From the NCBI GenBank assembly GCA_040220135.1, contig JAVJTT010000026.1:62001-126000 (forward strand): a stretch of 64,000 nt of DNA. Direction: 5' to 3'. Positions 51,594 through 60,120 of the stretch are shown in pieces (the first letter of the stretch is position 1; every line of letters begins with the position of its first letter). Source of the DNA: CAJXMH01 sp040220135. Lineage in GTDB: Bacteria > Bacteroidota > Bacteroidia > Flavobacteriales_E > Vicingaceae. Both the position numbers and the translations under genes were made by a program. The notes beneath the pieces are model-generated. The model was given only the letters and a program-made list of their open reading frames with translations, was not told the DNA's origin and did no database searches.

Positions 51594-54461
51594 ATGGCTG
51601 TAAAAAGATTGAGCAAAGTAGCCAGAGAATTTAACATTGGAATTAGCACCATTGTGGAATTCCTTGATTCAAAAGGGGTTGAAATTGATGCTAAGCCCAA
51701 CACAAAGATCGAGCCTGACACTTACGAACTGCTGAAAGATGAATTTCAGTCGGAGAAAAGTGCCAAAGAGGAGTCGAAAAATGTGAGTATGCCTTCTAAC
51801 GACCGTGAGACCGTTTCCATTGAAAGTCCTCCGGAAGAAGGTGGAAAGAAAGAAGAAGACGAAGATGGTATTCTGATTAAGAATGTGCCGGCAGCGAATG
51901 ATTCAGATGACTCTGAAGAGTCGGAAGAGGAAGAGAAAACTGAAGAGAAGGCAACAGAAACAGAAGCTGAGACTGTAGCCGCGGAAGAGAAGGAGGAAAC
52001 TGAAGAAGAAGCGGAGGAGAAAGAAGCCGAAACCAACGATGAAGCGGAAATCGAAGCTGAAACTGAAACTGAAGCTCAAGAAGATGGCAGTGGACCAAAA
52101 GTGGTTGGCAAAATTGATTTGTCTTCCATGAACATGAAAACACGTCCTGATTCTAAAGCAAAACGGGAGAAAGAAGAAAAGGAGAAACAAGACAAAGCGG
52201 CAAAAGAAAAAGCAGCCAAGGAAAAGGCGAAGGAAGAAGCAAAGGAAGCAGAAACTAAGAAGAAGGAAGAAGCAGAAGCCAAGGAGAAAGCTTCAAAAGA
52301 AAAAGCGAAAGCTGAAGCGGAATCCAAAGAGAAGGAAAAGAAAGCCGCTCCAAAAGAGCACAAAACAGACGTTGAAAAGCTTGAGGGAGTTAAGGTCTTA
52401 GGAAAAATTGATCTACCGGAAAAGAAAAAACCGGTTGCTTCCTCTTCTGAAAATAAAGAAACGCAAAAGCCAAAACGCAAACGTAAACGCATTCACGATA
52501 AGCCTGATAGGCGAAAAGGTGGCGGAAGACGTAAAAAGAAACAAGATGATCCGGAATTAACGGACAAGGAAATTCAGGAGCAAATCAAGGAAACTTTGGC
52601 TCGCCTTACCAGTGGTGGTGGCAAGTCGAAAGGTTCTAAATACAGAAAGCAGAAGCGAGATAGTGCCGCTGAACAAGCGCAACAAGAAGCAGAGCAGGCT
52701 GAACTAGATAAGCGTATTTTAAAAGTAACTGAATTTGTTACTGCCAACGAATTGGCTTCCTTAATGGACGTCAATGTGAATGAAGTGATTTCCGCTTGTA
52801 TGACCCTGGGAATGTTCGTTTCCATTAACCAACGTTTAGATGCTGAAACCCTTACAATTGTAGCTGAGGAATTTGGCTATGAAATTGAGTTTATTAAACC
52901 AGAATCTCAAGAAGAAGTAGAAGAGGAAGAAGACAATCCGGAAGACTTAGAAGAACGTTATCCGATTGTTACTGTTATGGGACACGTTGACCATGGTAAA
53001 ACTTCTTTGCTTGACTACATTAGAGAAGCAAATGTAATTGCCGGTGAAGCTGGAGGAATTACCCAGCACATTGGTGCATACAACGTAAAGCTGCCAACTG
53101 AAAAGAAAATTACATTCTTAGATACTCCAGGTCACGAGGCCTTTACCGCTATGCGGGCAAGGGGTGCTCAAGTTACCGATGTAGTAATTGTAGTAATTGC
53201 AGCCGATGATAATGTAATGCCACAAACCAAAGAGGCAATTAACCATGCGCAAGCTGCCGGTGTGCCTATTGTGTTTGCCTTTAACAAGGTTGACCGCCCG
53301 AATGCCAATCCAGATAAGTTGAGAGAAGAACTTTCTCAAATGGATATTCTGGTAGAAGATTGGGGCGGGAAATACCAAGCTCAAGAAGTTTCGGCAAAAA
53401 CTGGAGCTGGAGTTGAGGAGTTGTTAGAGAAGGTGACTCTAGAAGCAGAACTACTCGAGTTAAACGCCAATCCGAAACGAAATGCAAAAGGAGCCGTTAT
53501 TGAAGCCTCCTTAGATAAAGGTAGAGGGTATGTAACCACTATTTTAGTGCAAAGCGGTACTTTAAAAGTGGGCGATGTGCTCCTAGCCGGACCTTATTCC
53601 GGTAGAGTAAAAGCCATGTTTAACGAAAGGGGACAAGAAGTAGAAACCGCCGGACCATCAATTCCGGTATCTATTTTAGGTCTTTCAGGCGCGCCAAGTG
53701 CAGGAGACAAGTTCCACGTAATGGACGATGAAAGAGAGGCAAGGAACATTGCTACCAAACGATTGCAATTGCAGCGTGAGCAAGGTGCTAGAACCAAAAA
53801 ACACATTACGCTTGATGAGATTGGAAGACGAATCGCCATTGGTGATTTCCAAGAATTGAATGTGATTGTTAAAGGTGATGTTGACGGTTCAATCGAAGCG
53901 CTTTCCGATTCTTTATTGAAACTATCGACTGAGCAAATTCAGGTAAACATTATCCATAAATCGGTGGGTCAGATTACCGAATCAGACATTATGTTAGCCG
54001 CTGCTTCAGATGCCATAGTAATTGGTTTTCAAGTGCGACCTTCAATTAATGCCCGTAAGATTGCGGAACAAGAAGAGATAGACATTCGCTTGTACTCCAT
54101 TATCTACGATGCCATTGATGAATTGAAGTCAGCCATGGAAGGCATGTTAAAGCCTAAAGTGGAAGAGCAAGTTACTGCTTCAGTGGAGATTCGTGAAACG
54201 TTCAAAATTTCTAAAGTGGGAACCATTGCCGGTTGTATGGTGCTAGATGGAAAGGTAAACCGCAAAAACAAAGTGCGTGTAATACGAGACGGCGTAGTGG
54301 TTTATACCGGAGAACTAGGATCCTTGAAACGCTTTAAAGACGATGTAAAAGAAGTAGCCAAAGGCTATGAATGTGGTCTGAACATTGCCAACTTCAATGA
54401 TATTAAGGTAGGTGACATTATTGAAGCTTACGAAGAAGTAGAAGTGGCTCAAAAGCTGTAA
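51594..54461 (+). CDS. infB: Translation initiation factor IF-2
   Basis: 955 residues. An IF2-N domain at the start ('LSKVAREFNIGISTIVEFL') is followed by ~300 residues of E/K/A-rich low complexity, then a second IF2-N-like segment ('VTEFVTANELASLMDVNVNEVI'). The GTPase begins near residue 460: G1 'GHVDHGKT', G3 'DTPGHEAF' (~508), G4 'NKVD' (~563) and 'SAKTGAGV'. Domains II-IV end with the fMet-tRNA-binding C2 domain ('VGTIAGCMVLDGKV'). Brings initiator tRNA to the 30S subunit. A Shine-Dalgarno-like AAGGAG precedes it and a terminator follows. Confidence 0.97.
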   Translation: MAVKRLSKVAREFNIGISTIVEFLDSKGVEIDAKPNTKIEPDTYELLKDEFQSEKSAKEESKNVSMPSNDRETVSIESPPEEGGKKEEDEDGILIKNVPAANDSDDSEESEEEEKTEEKATETEAETVAAEEKEETEEEAEEKEAETNDEAEIEAETETEAQEDGSGPKVVGKIDLSSMNMKTRPDSKAKREKEEKEKQDKAAKEKAAKEKAKEEAKEAETKKKEEAEAKEKASKEKAKAEAESKEKEKKAAPKEHKTDVEKLEGVKVLGKIDLPEKKKPVASSSENKETQKPKRKRKRIHDKPDRRKGGGRRKKKQDDPELTDKEIQEQIKETLARLTSGGGKSKGSKYRKQKRDSAAEQAQQEAEQAELDKRILKVTEFVTANELASLMDVNVNEVISACMTLGMFVSINQRLDAETLTIVAEEFGYEIEFIKPESQEEVEEEEDNPEDLEERYPIVTVMGHVDHGKTSLLDYIREANVIAGEAGGITQHIGAYNVKLPTEKKITFLDTPGHEAFTAMRARGAQVTDVVIVVIAADDNVMPQTKEAINHAQAAGVPIVFAFNKVDRPNANPDKLREELSQMDILVEDWGGKYQAQEVSAKTGAGVEELLEKVTLEAELLELNANPKRNAKGAVIEASLDKGRGYVTTILVQSGTLKVGDVLLAGPYSGRVKAMFNERGQEVETAGPSIPVSILGLSGAPSAGDKFHVMDDEREARNIATKRLQLQREQGARTKKHITLDEIGRRIAIGDFQELNVIVKGDVDGSIEALSDSLLKLSTEQIQVNIIHKSVGQITESDIMLAAASDAIVIGFQVRPSINARKIAEQEEIDIRLYSIIYDAIDELKSAMEGMLKPKVEEQVTASVEIRETFKISKVGTIAGCMVLDGKVNRKNKVRVIRDGVVVYTGELGSLKRFKDDVKEVAKGYECGLNIANFNDIKVGDIIEAYEEVEVAQKL

Positions 54462-54482
54462 AAAAGCCTACATTGAAACAAG

Positions 54483-54510
54483 AAAGCCTCGCAGTTGCGG
54501 GGCTTTTTTT
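54483..54510 (+). terminator. Rho-independent terminator after infB
   Basis: Stem AAAGCCTCGCA / TGCGGGGCTTT with a GT loop and one wobble pair, followed by seven T. It touches the 3' end of the convergent gene at 54509 and could also serve that gene weakly. Confidence 0.9.
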
Positions 54511-55087
54511 ATCGAAAGCCCTTTGGTTTTTTATTTTTAGAAGCATTCTCCGCAATCTCTACTATCCGCTTTTGTCTTGTTTCTATTCTTTTAGCAGAGA
54601 TAACCCAATGCAACAGTATTTTTTTCGCGGACTTGCTTAAGCCTTCATAAAATTCTGTAGCGCCTTGGTGTTTGGCTAAGGCTTCTTTTAAGTCGTTGGG
54701 AACCTCCAAGGCTTCACTAGCATCCAAAGCATTCCATGAACCATTCTGCTTTGCCTTTTCAATACTGTCAAAACCGGCTTTCGTCATTTGCTTGTTACGG
54801 ATCAGTTGGGCAACCTTCTCCTTGTTAATCTTTGACCAATGACTCTTGGGTTTTCTTTTGCTGAAATATTGCATGTAGCGCTCCTCGTCAATGGTCTTTT
54901 TAGTGCTATCAATCCATCCGAAGCAAAGCGCTTCGTCAACCGCCTCACTCCAACTTAAGGAAGGATTTGGGCTGGAAGCTTTATAATAGATCAACCAGAC
55001 CGCTTCCTCAGATTGGTGGTGCTTTTCTAACCACTTGCGCCAGTCGTCACGACTAGTAGGGCAGTAGCTTTCCGTTCCTTGAGCCAT
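54509..55087 (-). CDS. YdeI/OmpD-associated (OmdA) family protein
   Basis: 192 residues. 'SRDDWRKWLEKHHQSEEAVWLIYYK', 'LSWSEAVDEALCFGWIDS' and 'YMQYFSKRKPKSHWSKIN' (all in part) are the family signatures of YdeI/OmdA, a bacteriocin-protection-like group of unknown biochemistry. The C-terminal helical segment 'LSKSAKKILLHWVISAKRIETRQKRI' is the YdeI C-domain. No signal peptide. It starts 14 bp after the end of the SIMPL gene on the same strand, so the two are probably cotranscribed. Confidence 0.88.
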   Translation of the reverse strand: MAQGTESYCPTSRDDWRKWLEKHHQSEEAVWLIYYKASSPNPSLSWSEAVDEALCFGWIDSTKKTIDEERYMQYFSKRKPKSHWSKINKEKVAQLIRNKQMTKAGFDSIEKAKQNGSWNALDASEALEVPNDLKEALAKHQGATEFYEGLSKSAKKILLHWVISAKRIETRQKRIVEIAENASKNKKPKGFR

Positions 55088-55101
55088 GGTCTTTTTAATG
55101 A

Positions 55102-55824
55102 CTATTTAATTTCAAATTTGGCGTAAATCTTATAATCGAATGTTATTTTTTTGAAAGAAACATAAGCTGAAGCTTTGTCAATTTTTGGCTTCTCATACAT
55201 TACTTGATTAAGCATACCTAAACTACCTCTTCTATTAAGTCCATCAAAGTGTCGATTGTCTTGAAACTCTTGTTCCTTTACAATTAAAGCTGAACCAGTT
55301 TGCTGACCAATGGCATTAAGCAAATAGTCAGCCTTCTTTTTTGCTTTTTGAATTGCTTTAACTTCTACCTCTTCTTGGAACTTTTCCCTTTTCGAATGAT
55401 CAACTCGATCAATATAAGCTTGGTGAACTTTCAACTCATCTAACTTTTGGAAGACACTTTTTACTTCTTCGGCGTTTTGTAGCATTAACTCATATTTTTT
55501 TTCGGAAATCGTCTCTTTGTTAAACCAATTTACTCTTACATAATCAGAAAGTGCATCAGCCACAAAAAAGCGCTCTAATGAAATATTTAGTTCCTGAAGA
55601 GCTTGTTTTAATTTTAGCTCTTGCTGCTCAATGCTAATTTTATCTCTACCTATTTCTCTTTCTTTTATAACAATGGTAACATAAATTTCATCAGGAGTTA
55701 CTTTCTTCTCAGCATAGCCTTCAACTTCAATGAAAGGGCTTGCAGAATTCTTTTCAATGTCTTGAGCTTGAGTAAATAGAGTGATTAAAGCTAGTAGTAT
55801 TAATAGCGGATATTTTGTTTTCAT
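55102..55824 (-). CDS. SIMPL domain (DUF541) exported protein
   Basis: 240 residues. Signal peptide 1-20 (ends FTQA). 'IEVEGYAEKKVTPDEIYVTIVI' (in part) is the typical first strand of SIMPL/DUF541, and 'AIQKAKKKADYLLNAIGQQTG' is the conserved helix near residue 160. SIMPL proteins are periplasmic, oligomeric and poorly understood; some relatives link to oxidative stress or signalling. Upstream gene of a likely two-gene unit with the YdeI-like protein. Confidence 0.88.
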   Translation of the reverse strand: MKTKYPLLILLALITLFTQAQDIEKNSASPFIEVEGYAEKKVTPDEIYVTIVIKEREIGRDKISIEQQELKLKQALQELNISLERFFVADALSDYVRVNWFNKETISEKKYELMLQNAEEVKSVFQKLDELKVHQAYIDRVDHSKREKFQEEVEVKAIQKAKKKADYLLNAIGQQTGSALIVKEQEFQDNRHFDGLNRRGSLGMLNQVMYEKPKIDKASAYVSFKKITFDYKIYAKFEIK

Positions 55825-55999
55825 AATAGTCGTTTTTTGATGGTTACCTTTTACAAGTGATGGAAAATAATGATCTAAAAAGTGCCATGCGAAAACTCAT
55901 TTCCATCACTTAAACTTCAGAGTCCAAAATACAAAAATTCCTAAAAGACTTATCTCAAAGTAAGCTGCTGCACCTTTTTTCGTTTGCCTCTAAAAAACT

Positions 56000-56485
56000 A
56001 TGGAAGTAGCCTTGAGTAGTCGCCTTTCGCTGCGAGATAAGTATTTTGATGCCTTCGCCAGAACCATGATTCCGGTTTATCAATGGTTGCGTAAAAACAA
56101 AAAACCTTGGTCAGTCACCCAAGCCCAATTGCAGCATTTTCCGCTTGGCAGCTTGGGTCATAGCGTGCATCTTTTCCTTGCAGAAAATCAATTGACTTTA
56201 ATTCCACGGGCAGAGTTTCACGACATTTACCACGTTTTGTTTGGCTTCACTACTTCTATGGAAGATGAAACGGCTATTCAGTTTTTAGGAGTGGGCAATG
56301 GGCGGTACAGTTTGCCTTGGTTGGCGAGTTGCGCCCTAGCGGTTGCTTTTTATCCGGAAAGGTGGGGCCGCTTTTACCGAGCCTTCAAAAAGGGTAAGAG
56401 TTGCAAGCCTTTTCATCATTTGGATTGGGAAGGTCTGTTGCAGGAGCAAACCCTTGACCTAAAAAAGCGCTTGCAGAAAAGTTAG
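56000..56485 (+). CDS. Coq4-family-like protein
   Basis: 161 residues, no signal peptide. The key motif 'EFHDIYHVLFGFTTSMEDE' fits the Coq4 zinc-ligand pattern H-D-x-x-H-x(11)-E exactly (H, D, H and E visible near residues 74-90). The context 'HDxxHVLxGFxTS' followed by 'AIQFLGVGNG' also matches the family. Coq4 acts in ubiquinone assembly and is reported to remove the C1 carboxyl group of the ring precursor. Bacteroidota usually make menaquinone, so the substrate here is uncertain. Neighbours (SIMPL divergent, GAF convergent) give no pathway hint. Confidence 0.72.
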   Translation: MEVALSSRLSLRDKYFDAFARTMIPVYQWLRKNKKPWSVTQAQLQHFPLGSLGHSVHLFLAENQLTLIPRAEFHDIYHVLFGFTTSMEDETAIQFLGVGNGRYSLPWLASCALAVAFYPERWGRFYRAFKKGKSCKPFHHLDWEGLLQEQTLDLKKRLQKS

Positions 56486-56489
56486 CAGC

Positions 56490-56996
56490 CTATTTTTCTA
56501 GTTTAGCTCTGCGGATGGCTAGTAGCTCTTGCACAAAGTCGCGCAAGTGAACCAAGGCTTTCAGTTGTTGACGGTTTAGCCTTTTCGACTTGTGGTCCAT
56601 AACGCAAACGGTTCCTAAAGCATAACCTTCAGGACTGACAATGGGCACACCGGCATAAAATTTCACATTCGCCGGTCCGTCAACAATGGGGTGGTGCTTA
56701 AAGCGAATGTCTTTGGTCGTGTCGGGAATGTAGGTCGTGTTTCGAACATCATTAATGGTATGCGAACAAAGCGCCAGCTCTCTGGTGTTTTCCTTAAGTT
56801 CTGTGCCAACGCTCGCTTTAAACCACTGTCTTTTAGCATCAATAAAGCTCACCAAGGAAACAGGGCACTCACAGATCGAACTTGCCAATCCGGCCACATG
56901 GTCATAATCCTTTTCAGCAGCTGTGCCGTGAATTTGGTAAAGCTTCAAGTTTTCTACTCGGTCGTCGTCGTCTTGTTGAATTAAGGGAGATATCAT
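56490..56996 (-). CDS. Stand-alone GAF domain protein
   Basis: 168 residues, almost entirely one GAF domain: 'LASSICECPVSLVSFIDAKRQWFKA' (in part), 'ELALCSHTIND', 'VKFYAGVPIVSPEGYALGTVCVMD' (in part), then a C-terminal helix ('LRDFVQELLAIRRAKLEK') that could dimerise. No kinase, cyclase or HTH domain is attached. The subtype resembles the GAF units of phytochrome-like or cyclic-nucleotide-type sensors; the ligand cannot be told. Converges with the Coq4-like gene (4-bp gap). Confidence 0.88.
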   Translation of the reverse strand: MISPLIQQDDDDRVENLKLYQIHGTAAEKDYDHVAGLASSICECPVSLVSFIDAKRQWFKASVGTELKENTRELALCSHTINDVRNTTYIPDTTKDIRFKHHPIVDGPANVKFYAGVPIVSPEGYALGTVCVMDHKSKRLNRQQLKALVHLRDFVQELLAIRRAKLEK

Positions 56997-57198
56997 GAAA
57001 AGTCTTTTAAATTGTTGAAAAGATAAGGAAAATAGAAAGGCTGTTTGTTTGTAGTTTAACCCTCATCATAGTTACGAAGATTTGGACAGCTTGGATGGCA
57101 GGCTCTAACTTTTCTTGATCAACTAATTTCTTTCCATGGAAGACTTTTGCTTTTTTGTAGACATTTAATTTTTCAAGATCAAACATCGAGCAGAAGAG

Positions 57199-57260
57199 TC
57201 AGCGTGAGAGTGAAGAAAATCAGTGTGGAGTCTTCGCTCACGCTCTCACTCTCACACTGA
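57199..57260. repeat. Inverted repeat upstream (3') of tRNA-Leu region
   Basis: TCAGCGTGAGAGTGA (57199-57213) and TCACTCTCACACTGA (57246-57260) are inverted repeats with one mismatch; AAATCAGTGTG within it also pairs with CACACTGATTT. The rest of 56997-57198 shows no gene or clear signal. Confidence 0.7.
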
Positions 57261-57263
57261 TTT

Positions 57264-57340
57264 GTACCCAGGGCCGGAGTCCCCGCCCGAACGGCTGAAG
57301 CCCTTCAGTCGGGCGGGGAACCGTCACGCCCTCGGGCGTG
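57264..57340. repeat. Duplicated tRNA-Leu 3'-end fragment interrupted by a GC-rich palindrome
   Basis: 57264-57281 repeats exactly the 18 bp at 57420-57437, which is the 3' end of the tRNA-Leu gene. It is followed by a palindrome: CCCCGCCCGA (57281-57290) / TCGGGCGGGG (57309-57318) with inner CTGAAG-CC-CTTCAG. Then 'accg' and a second hairpin CACGCCC-TC-GGGCGTG (57325-57340) resemble the next part of the tRNA sequence. Confidence 0.75.
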
Positions 57341-57356
57341 CTTATGTATAAGGCAT

Positions 57357-57387
57357 AAAAAAAGCGAAAGTTCTCACTCTCGCTTTT
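57357..57387 (-). terminator. Terminator downstream of tRNA-Leu
   Basis: On the minus strand AAAAGCGA pairs with TCGCTTTT, followed by further T residues, 34 bp after the tRNA 3' end. Confidence 0.75.
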
Positions 57388-57420
57388 AGCCTTGCTTTGC
57401 CGAAGCTTCGTTAAGGCAAG

Positions 57421-57502
57421 TACCCAGGGCCGGAGTCGAACCGGCACGCCCGAAGGCATTGGTGTTTGAGACCAACGCGTCTACCAATTCCGCCACCTGG
57501 GC
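57421..57502 (-). tRNA. tRNA-Leu (CAA anticodon)
   Basis: 82 nt without CCA. Reading the minus strand: acceptor GCCCAGG pairs with CCTGGGT (first pair G-T), D arm GCG/CGC around AATTGGTAGA, anticodon stem TTGGT/ACCAA with loop CTCAAAC giving anticodon CAA, a long variable arm (TGCCTTCGGGCGT, class II tRNA), T arm GCCGG-TTCGACT-CCGGC, discriminator A. It reads UUG codons. CCA is not encoded. A terminator follows. Confidence 0.95.
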
Positions 57503-57597
57503 ATAGGTTTTTGCAACAATTGGACTGCGAAATTATTCAATACTTTTGAATGCTAGAAATTCTAGTCAAAAAAAACTCCTTCAAGGCTTATTATTTA

Positions 57598-57629
57598 TTT
57601 GGTGTAGATTTTTTTAATTGATAAATTTG
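57598..57629 (+). promoter_or_regulatory. Promoter of prs-rplY-pth
   Basis: TTTG (57598-57601), 20-bp spacer, TAAATTTG (57622-57629): the best match to the Bacteroidota consensus in the window. The prs start is 28 bp downstream. Confidence 0.8.
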
Positions 57630-57657
57630 CACCCCTTTTAATCAGCGGTTTAGCTCC

Positions 57658-58590
57658 ATGACAAATGAAGTGAAAATATTTTCCGGTTCTGCCTCTAAAG
57701 AATTGGCGACAAAAATCGCCAAAAGCTTTGGAATGGAGCTAGGTAAGTCGGCCATCAGTCGATTTTCTGATGGTGAGTTTCAGCCTTCATTTGAAGAGTC
57801 GGTTCGAGGATGTGACGTATTTATTGTGCAGTCAACTTACCCACCTACCGACAATTTGTTAGAGCTATTGTTGATGATTGATGCGGCGAAAAGAGCCTCA
57901 GCCAAGAGAATTATCGCTGTTTTGCCTTATTTTGGCTTGGCTCGTCAAGACCGAAAAGACCAGCCCCGCGTACCCATTGGCTCCAAATTGGTGGCTAATA
58001 TGCTTCAAGCAGCCGGGGTAAGTCGAGTTATGACCATGGATCTACATGCTGATCAAATTCAGGGATTCTTCGAAGTTCCGGTGGATCATTTGTATGCATC
58101 AGCAGTTTTCTCAGAAGCCATCAGAGAATTGAATTTGTCAGACTTAATCATGGCTTCTCCAGACATGGGAGGTTCTAAAAGGGCTTATGCCTATGCCAAA
58201 CACCTAGAGTGTGATGTGGTAGTTTGCTACAAGCAACGTAAAAAAGCCAATAAGATCGACAAGATGTTTGTGATAGGCGACGTAGAAGGGAAGGATGTGA
58301 TGATGATTGACGATATGGTGGATACGGCCGGTACTTTAACCAAAGCCGCCGGCATTATGAAAGAAAAAGGAGCGAAGTCAGTCAGAGCCATTTGTACCCA
58401 CCCAATCTTATCGGGTGAGGCTTACGATAGAATTGAAAACTCAGCTTTAACTGAATTGCTCGTAACCGATACAATACCGTTAAAGCAAGAAAGCAATAAA
58501 ATAAGAGTGATCTCAGTAGCCGACCTTTTTGCAAAGGTGATCTACAAGGTTCACAACTATGAATCAATCAGTTCATATTTCATTTTTTAA
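57658..58590 (+). CDS. prs: Ribose-phosphate pyrophosphokinase
   Basis: 310 residues. Makes PRPP from ribose 5-phosphate and ATP for nucleotide, histidine and tryptophan synthesis. Motifs: 'FSDGEFQPSFEESVRG', ATP loop 'LPYFGLARQDRKDQPRVPI' with a conserved 'MTMDLHADQIQGFF' after it, and the PRPP-binding 'MMIDDMVDTAGTL'. Class I type length. First gene of prs-rplY-pth (gaps of 32 and 11 bp) behind a consensus promoter. Confidence 0.97.
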   Translation: MTNEVKIFSGSASKELATKIAKSFGMELGKSAISRFSDGEFQPSFEESVRGCDVFIVQSTYPPTDNLLELLLMIDAAKRASAKRIIAVLPYFGLARQDRKDQPRVPIGSKLVANMLQAAGVSRVMTMDLHADQIQGFFEVPVDHLYASAVFSEAIRELNLSDLIMASPDMGGSKRAYAYAKHLECDVVVCYKQRKKANKIDKMFVIGDVEGKDVMMIDDMVDTAGTLTKAAGIMKEKGAKSVRAICTHPILSGEAYDRIENSALTELLVTDTIPLKQESNKIRVISVADLFAKVIYKVHNYESISSYFIF

Positions 58591-58622
58591 TACCGAATTC
58601 AAATACCCTAAAATAGCTTAAC

Positions 58623-59282
58623 ATGAAGTCTATAGAGTTAGAAGCTACCGAGCGAGAAGGCGTAAGATCAAAAAGCGCTTTGAATAACCTGCGAAAAGAA
58701 GGTAGAGTACCGGCCGTTTTATACGGTGGAAAGGAGAACCGTAATTTTCACGTCGATTTAATTGGCTTGGAAAAGTTACTCGGTACCTCTGAAGTGCACA
58801 TGATCAATTTAAAGTTTGGCAACGAAAGCGTGCGTTGCATTACTCGAGACGTGCAGTACGATCCGGTTACTGATGTACCCCTTCACGTGGATTTTATGGA
58901 GGTGTTTGATGACAAGCCTGTTACGATTGCAGTGCCAGTGCGATTCACCGGAAATTCAATTGGTGTAATGAACGGTGGTCAGCGTCGTGAGAAAATGAGA
59001 AAACTTGTTTTAAAAGCCCTACCAAGTGACATCCCTGAAGAATTTGTGGTAGATGTAACCAAAATGAAAATTGGTGATGTTATCCAAGTAGAAGAATTGG
59101 ATAAAGAAGGGGTAGAGTTTTTGGATCATCCAAAAGCAGTAATCGTTTCTGTGAAAACTTCTCGTATGGTAGTTGCGGCTACTGATGAAGATGAAGAAGA
59201 CGAAGATGAAGAGGGAGAAGAAGGAGAAGAGTCTGCAGAAGGAGAAGGAGCAGAGAAAGAAGAGACTGCTGCTACTGAATAA
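58623..59282 (+). CDS. rplY: 50S ribosomal protein L25/general stress protein Ctc
   Basis: 219 residues, the long Ctc form. N-terminal 5S rRNA-binding domain with 'LRKEGRVPAVLYGG' and 'DVQYDPVTDVPLHVDFMEV', then the C-terminal TL5-like beta domain ('IPEEFVVDVTKMKIGDVIQV'). The last ~35 residues are nearly all D and E. Between prs and pth, a common arrangement. Confidence 0.96.
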   Translation: MKSIELEATEREGVRSKSALNNLRKEGRVPAVLYGGKENRNFHVDLIGLEKLLGTSEVHMINLKFGNESVRCITRDVQYDPVTDVPLHVDFMEVFDDKPVTIAVPVRFTGNSIGVMNGGQRREKMRKLVLKALPSDIPEEFVVDVTKMKIGDVIQVEELDKEGVEFLDHPKAVIVSVKTSRMVVAATDEDEEDEDEEGEEGEESAEGEGAEKEETAATE

Positions 59283-59293
59283 TAATTGAATGT

Positions 59294-59857
59294 ATGAAGT
59301 ACCTGATCGTTGGACTAGGGAACATTGGTTCTCAGTACAAAAACACCAGGCACAACATAGGATTTAAAACATTGGATGCTTTTGCCGAAGCATCCAATGT
59401 TGTTTTTGGGCCTAACCGTTATGCCGATACCGCGACTGCCAAGTATAAGGGTAGAACCCTTGTATTGGTGAAACCGACCACTTTAATGAATTTAAGTGGA
59501 AAGGCGGTTAATTACTACCTGCAAGAAGAGAAAATTCCATTGGAGCGCCTCTTAATCATTACAGATGACTTGGCTTTGCCCTTTGGTACTTTGCGTTTAA
59601 AAGCAAAAGGCAGCGATGGCGGTCACAATGGTCTTAAGCACATTAACCAAGTCTTAGGAAGACAAGACTATGCACGTCTTCGTTTTGGCATCGGCGATGA
59701 GTTTAGCCGCGGAAATCAAATTGATTATGTTTTGGGAGAATGGGGTGCCGATGAAGAAGAGAAGCTGCCGGAACGGATTGAACAATGCCAAAAGATCATT
59801 CAAGCTTTTACTACCATCGGAGTTCATAGAACGATGAGTGAGTACAATGGAAAGTAG
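59294..59857 (+). CDS. pth: Peptidyl-tRNA hydrolase
   Basis: 187 residues. Recycles peptidyl-tRNA dropped from ribosomes. 'LIVGLGNIGSQYKNTRHNIGF' (in part) carries the catalytic histidine near residue 20; 'KPTTLMNLSGKAV' and 'DDLALPFGTLRLKAKGSDGGHNGLKHI' (in part) complete the active site, including the conserved aspartate near 93. Only 11 bp after rplY. Confidence 0.97.
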   Translation: MKYLIVGLGNIGSQYKNTRHNIGFKTLDAFAEASNVVFGPNRYADTATAKYKGRTLVLVKPTTLMNLSGKAVNYYLQEEKIPLERLLIITDDLALPFGTLRLKAKGSDGGHNGLKHINQVLGRQDYARLRFGIGDEFSRGNQIDYVLGEWGADEEEKLPERIEQCQKIIQAFTTIGVHRTMSEYNGK

Positions 59858-60120
59858 AAAGGAAGTATTAGTATATCGAAATACTTAACGTTAAAATTGA
59901 TTGTCATTCACACCTGAATACAATTTTGAACTTTCCATTCTTCTCATAAAGATGACTTTCAAATGAAGTGATTTCTATCCCCATTTTGACTGCAGATAGC
60001 CTTAAGTCGACTTAATTTCCGAAGATCGCTTAGGAGGGTTTGTGATAATCTGCGTTAATATCAAGTGACCTCCAAGCTTTATGGTTGTAATAATAAAGCA
60101 ACTTTAAGTACTTAAAACTT

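Noticed and set aside
51746..52492. Several overlapping minus-strand ORFs opposite the start of infB
   Set aside because: They are the complement of the E/K/A-rich low-complexity part of IF-2 and translate to S/F-rich nonsense.
57264..57437. A genomic island bounded by tRNA att sites
   Set aside because: Only 156 bp separates the repeated tRNA ends, with no integrase or cargo, so an existing island is not supported.
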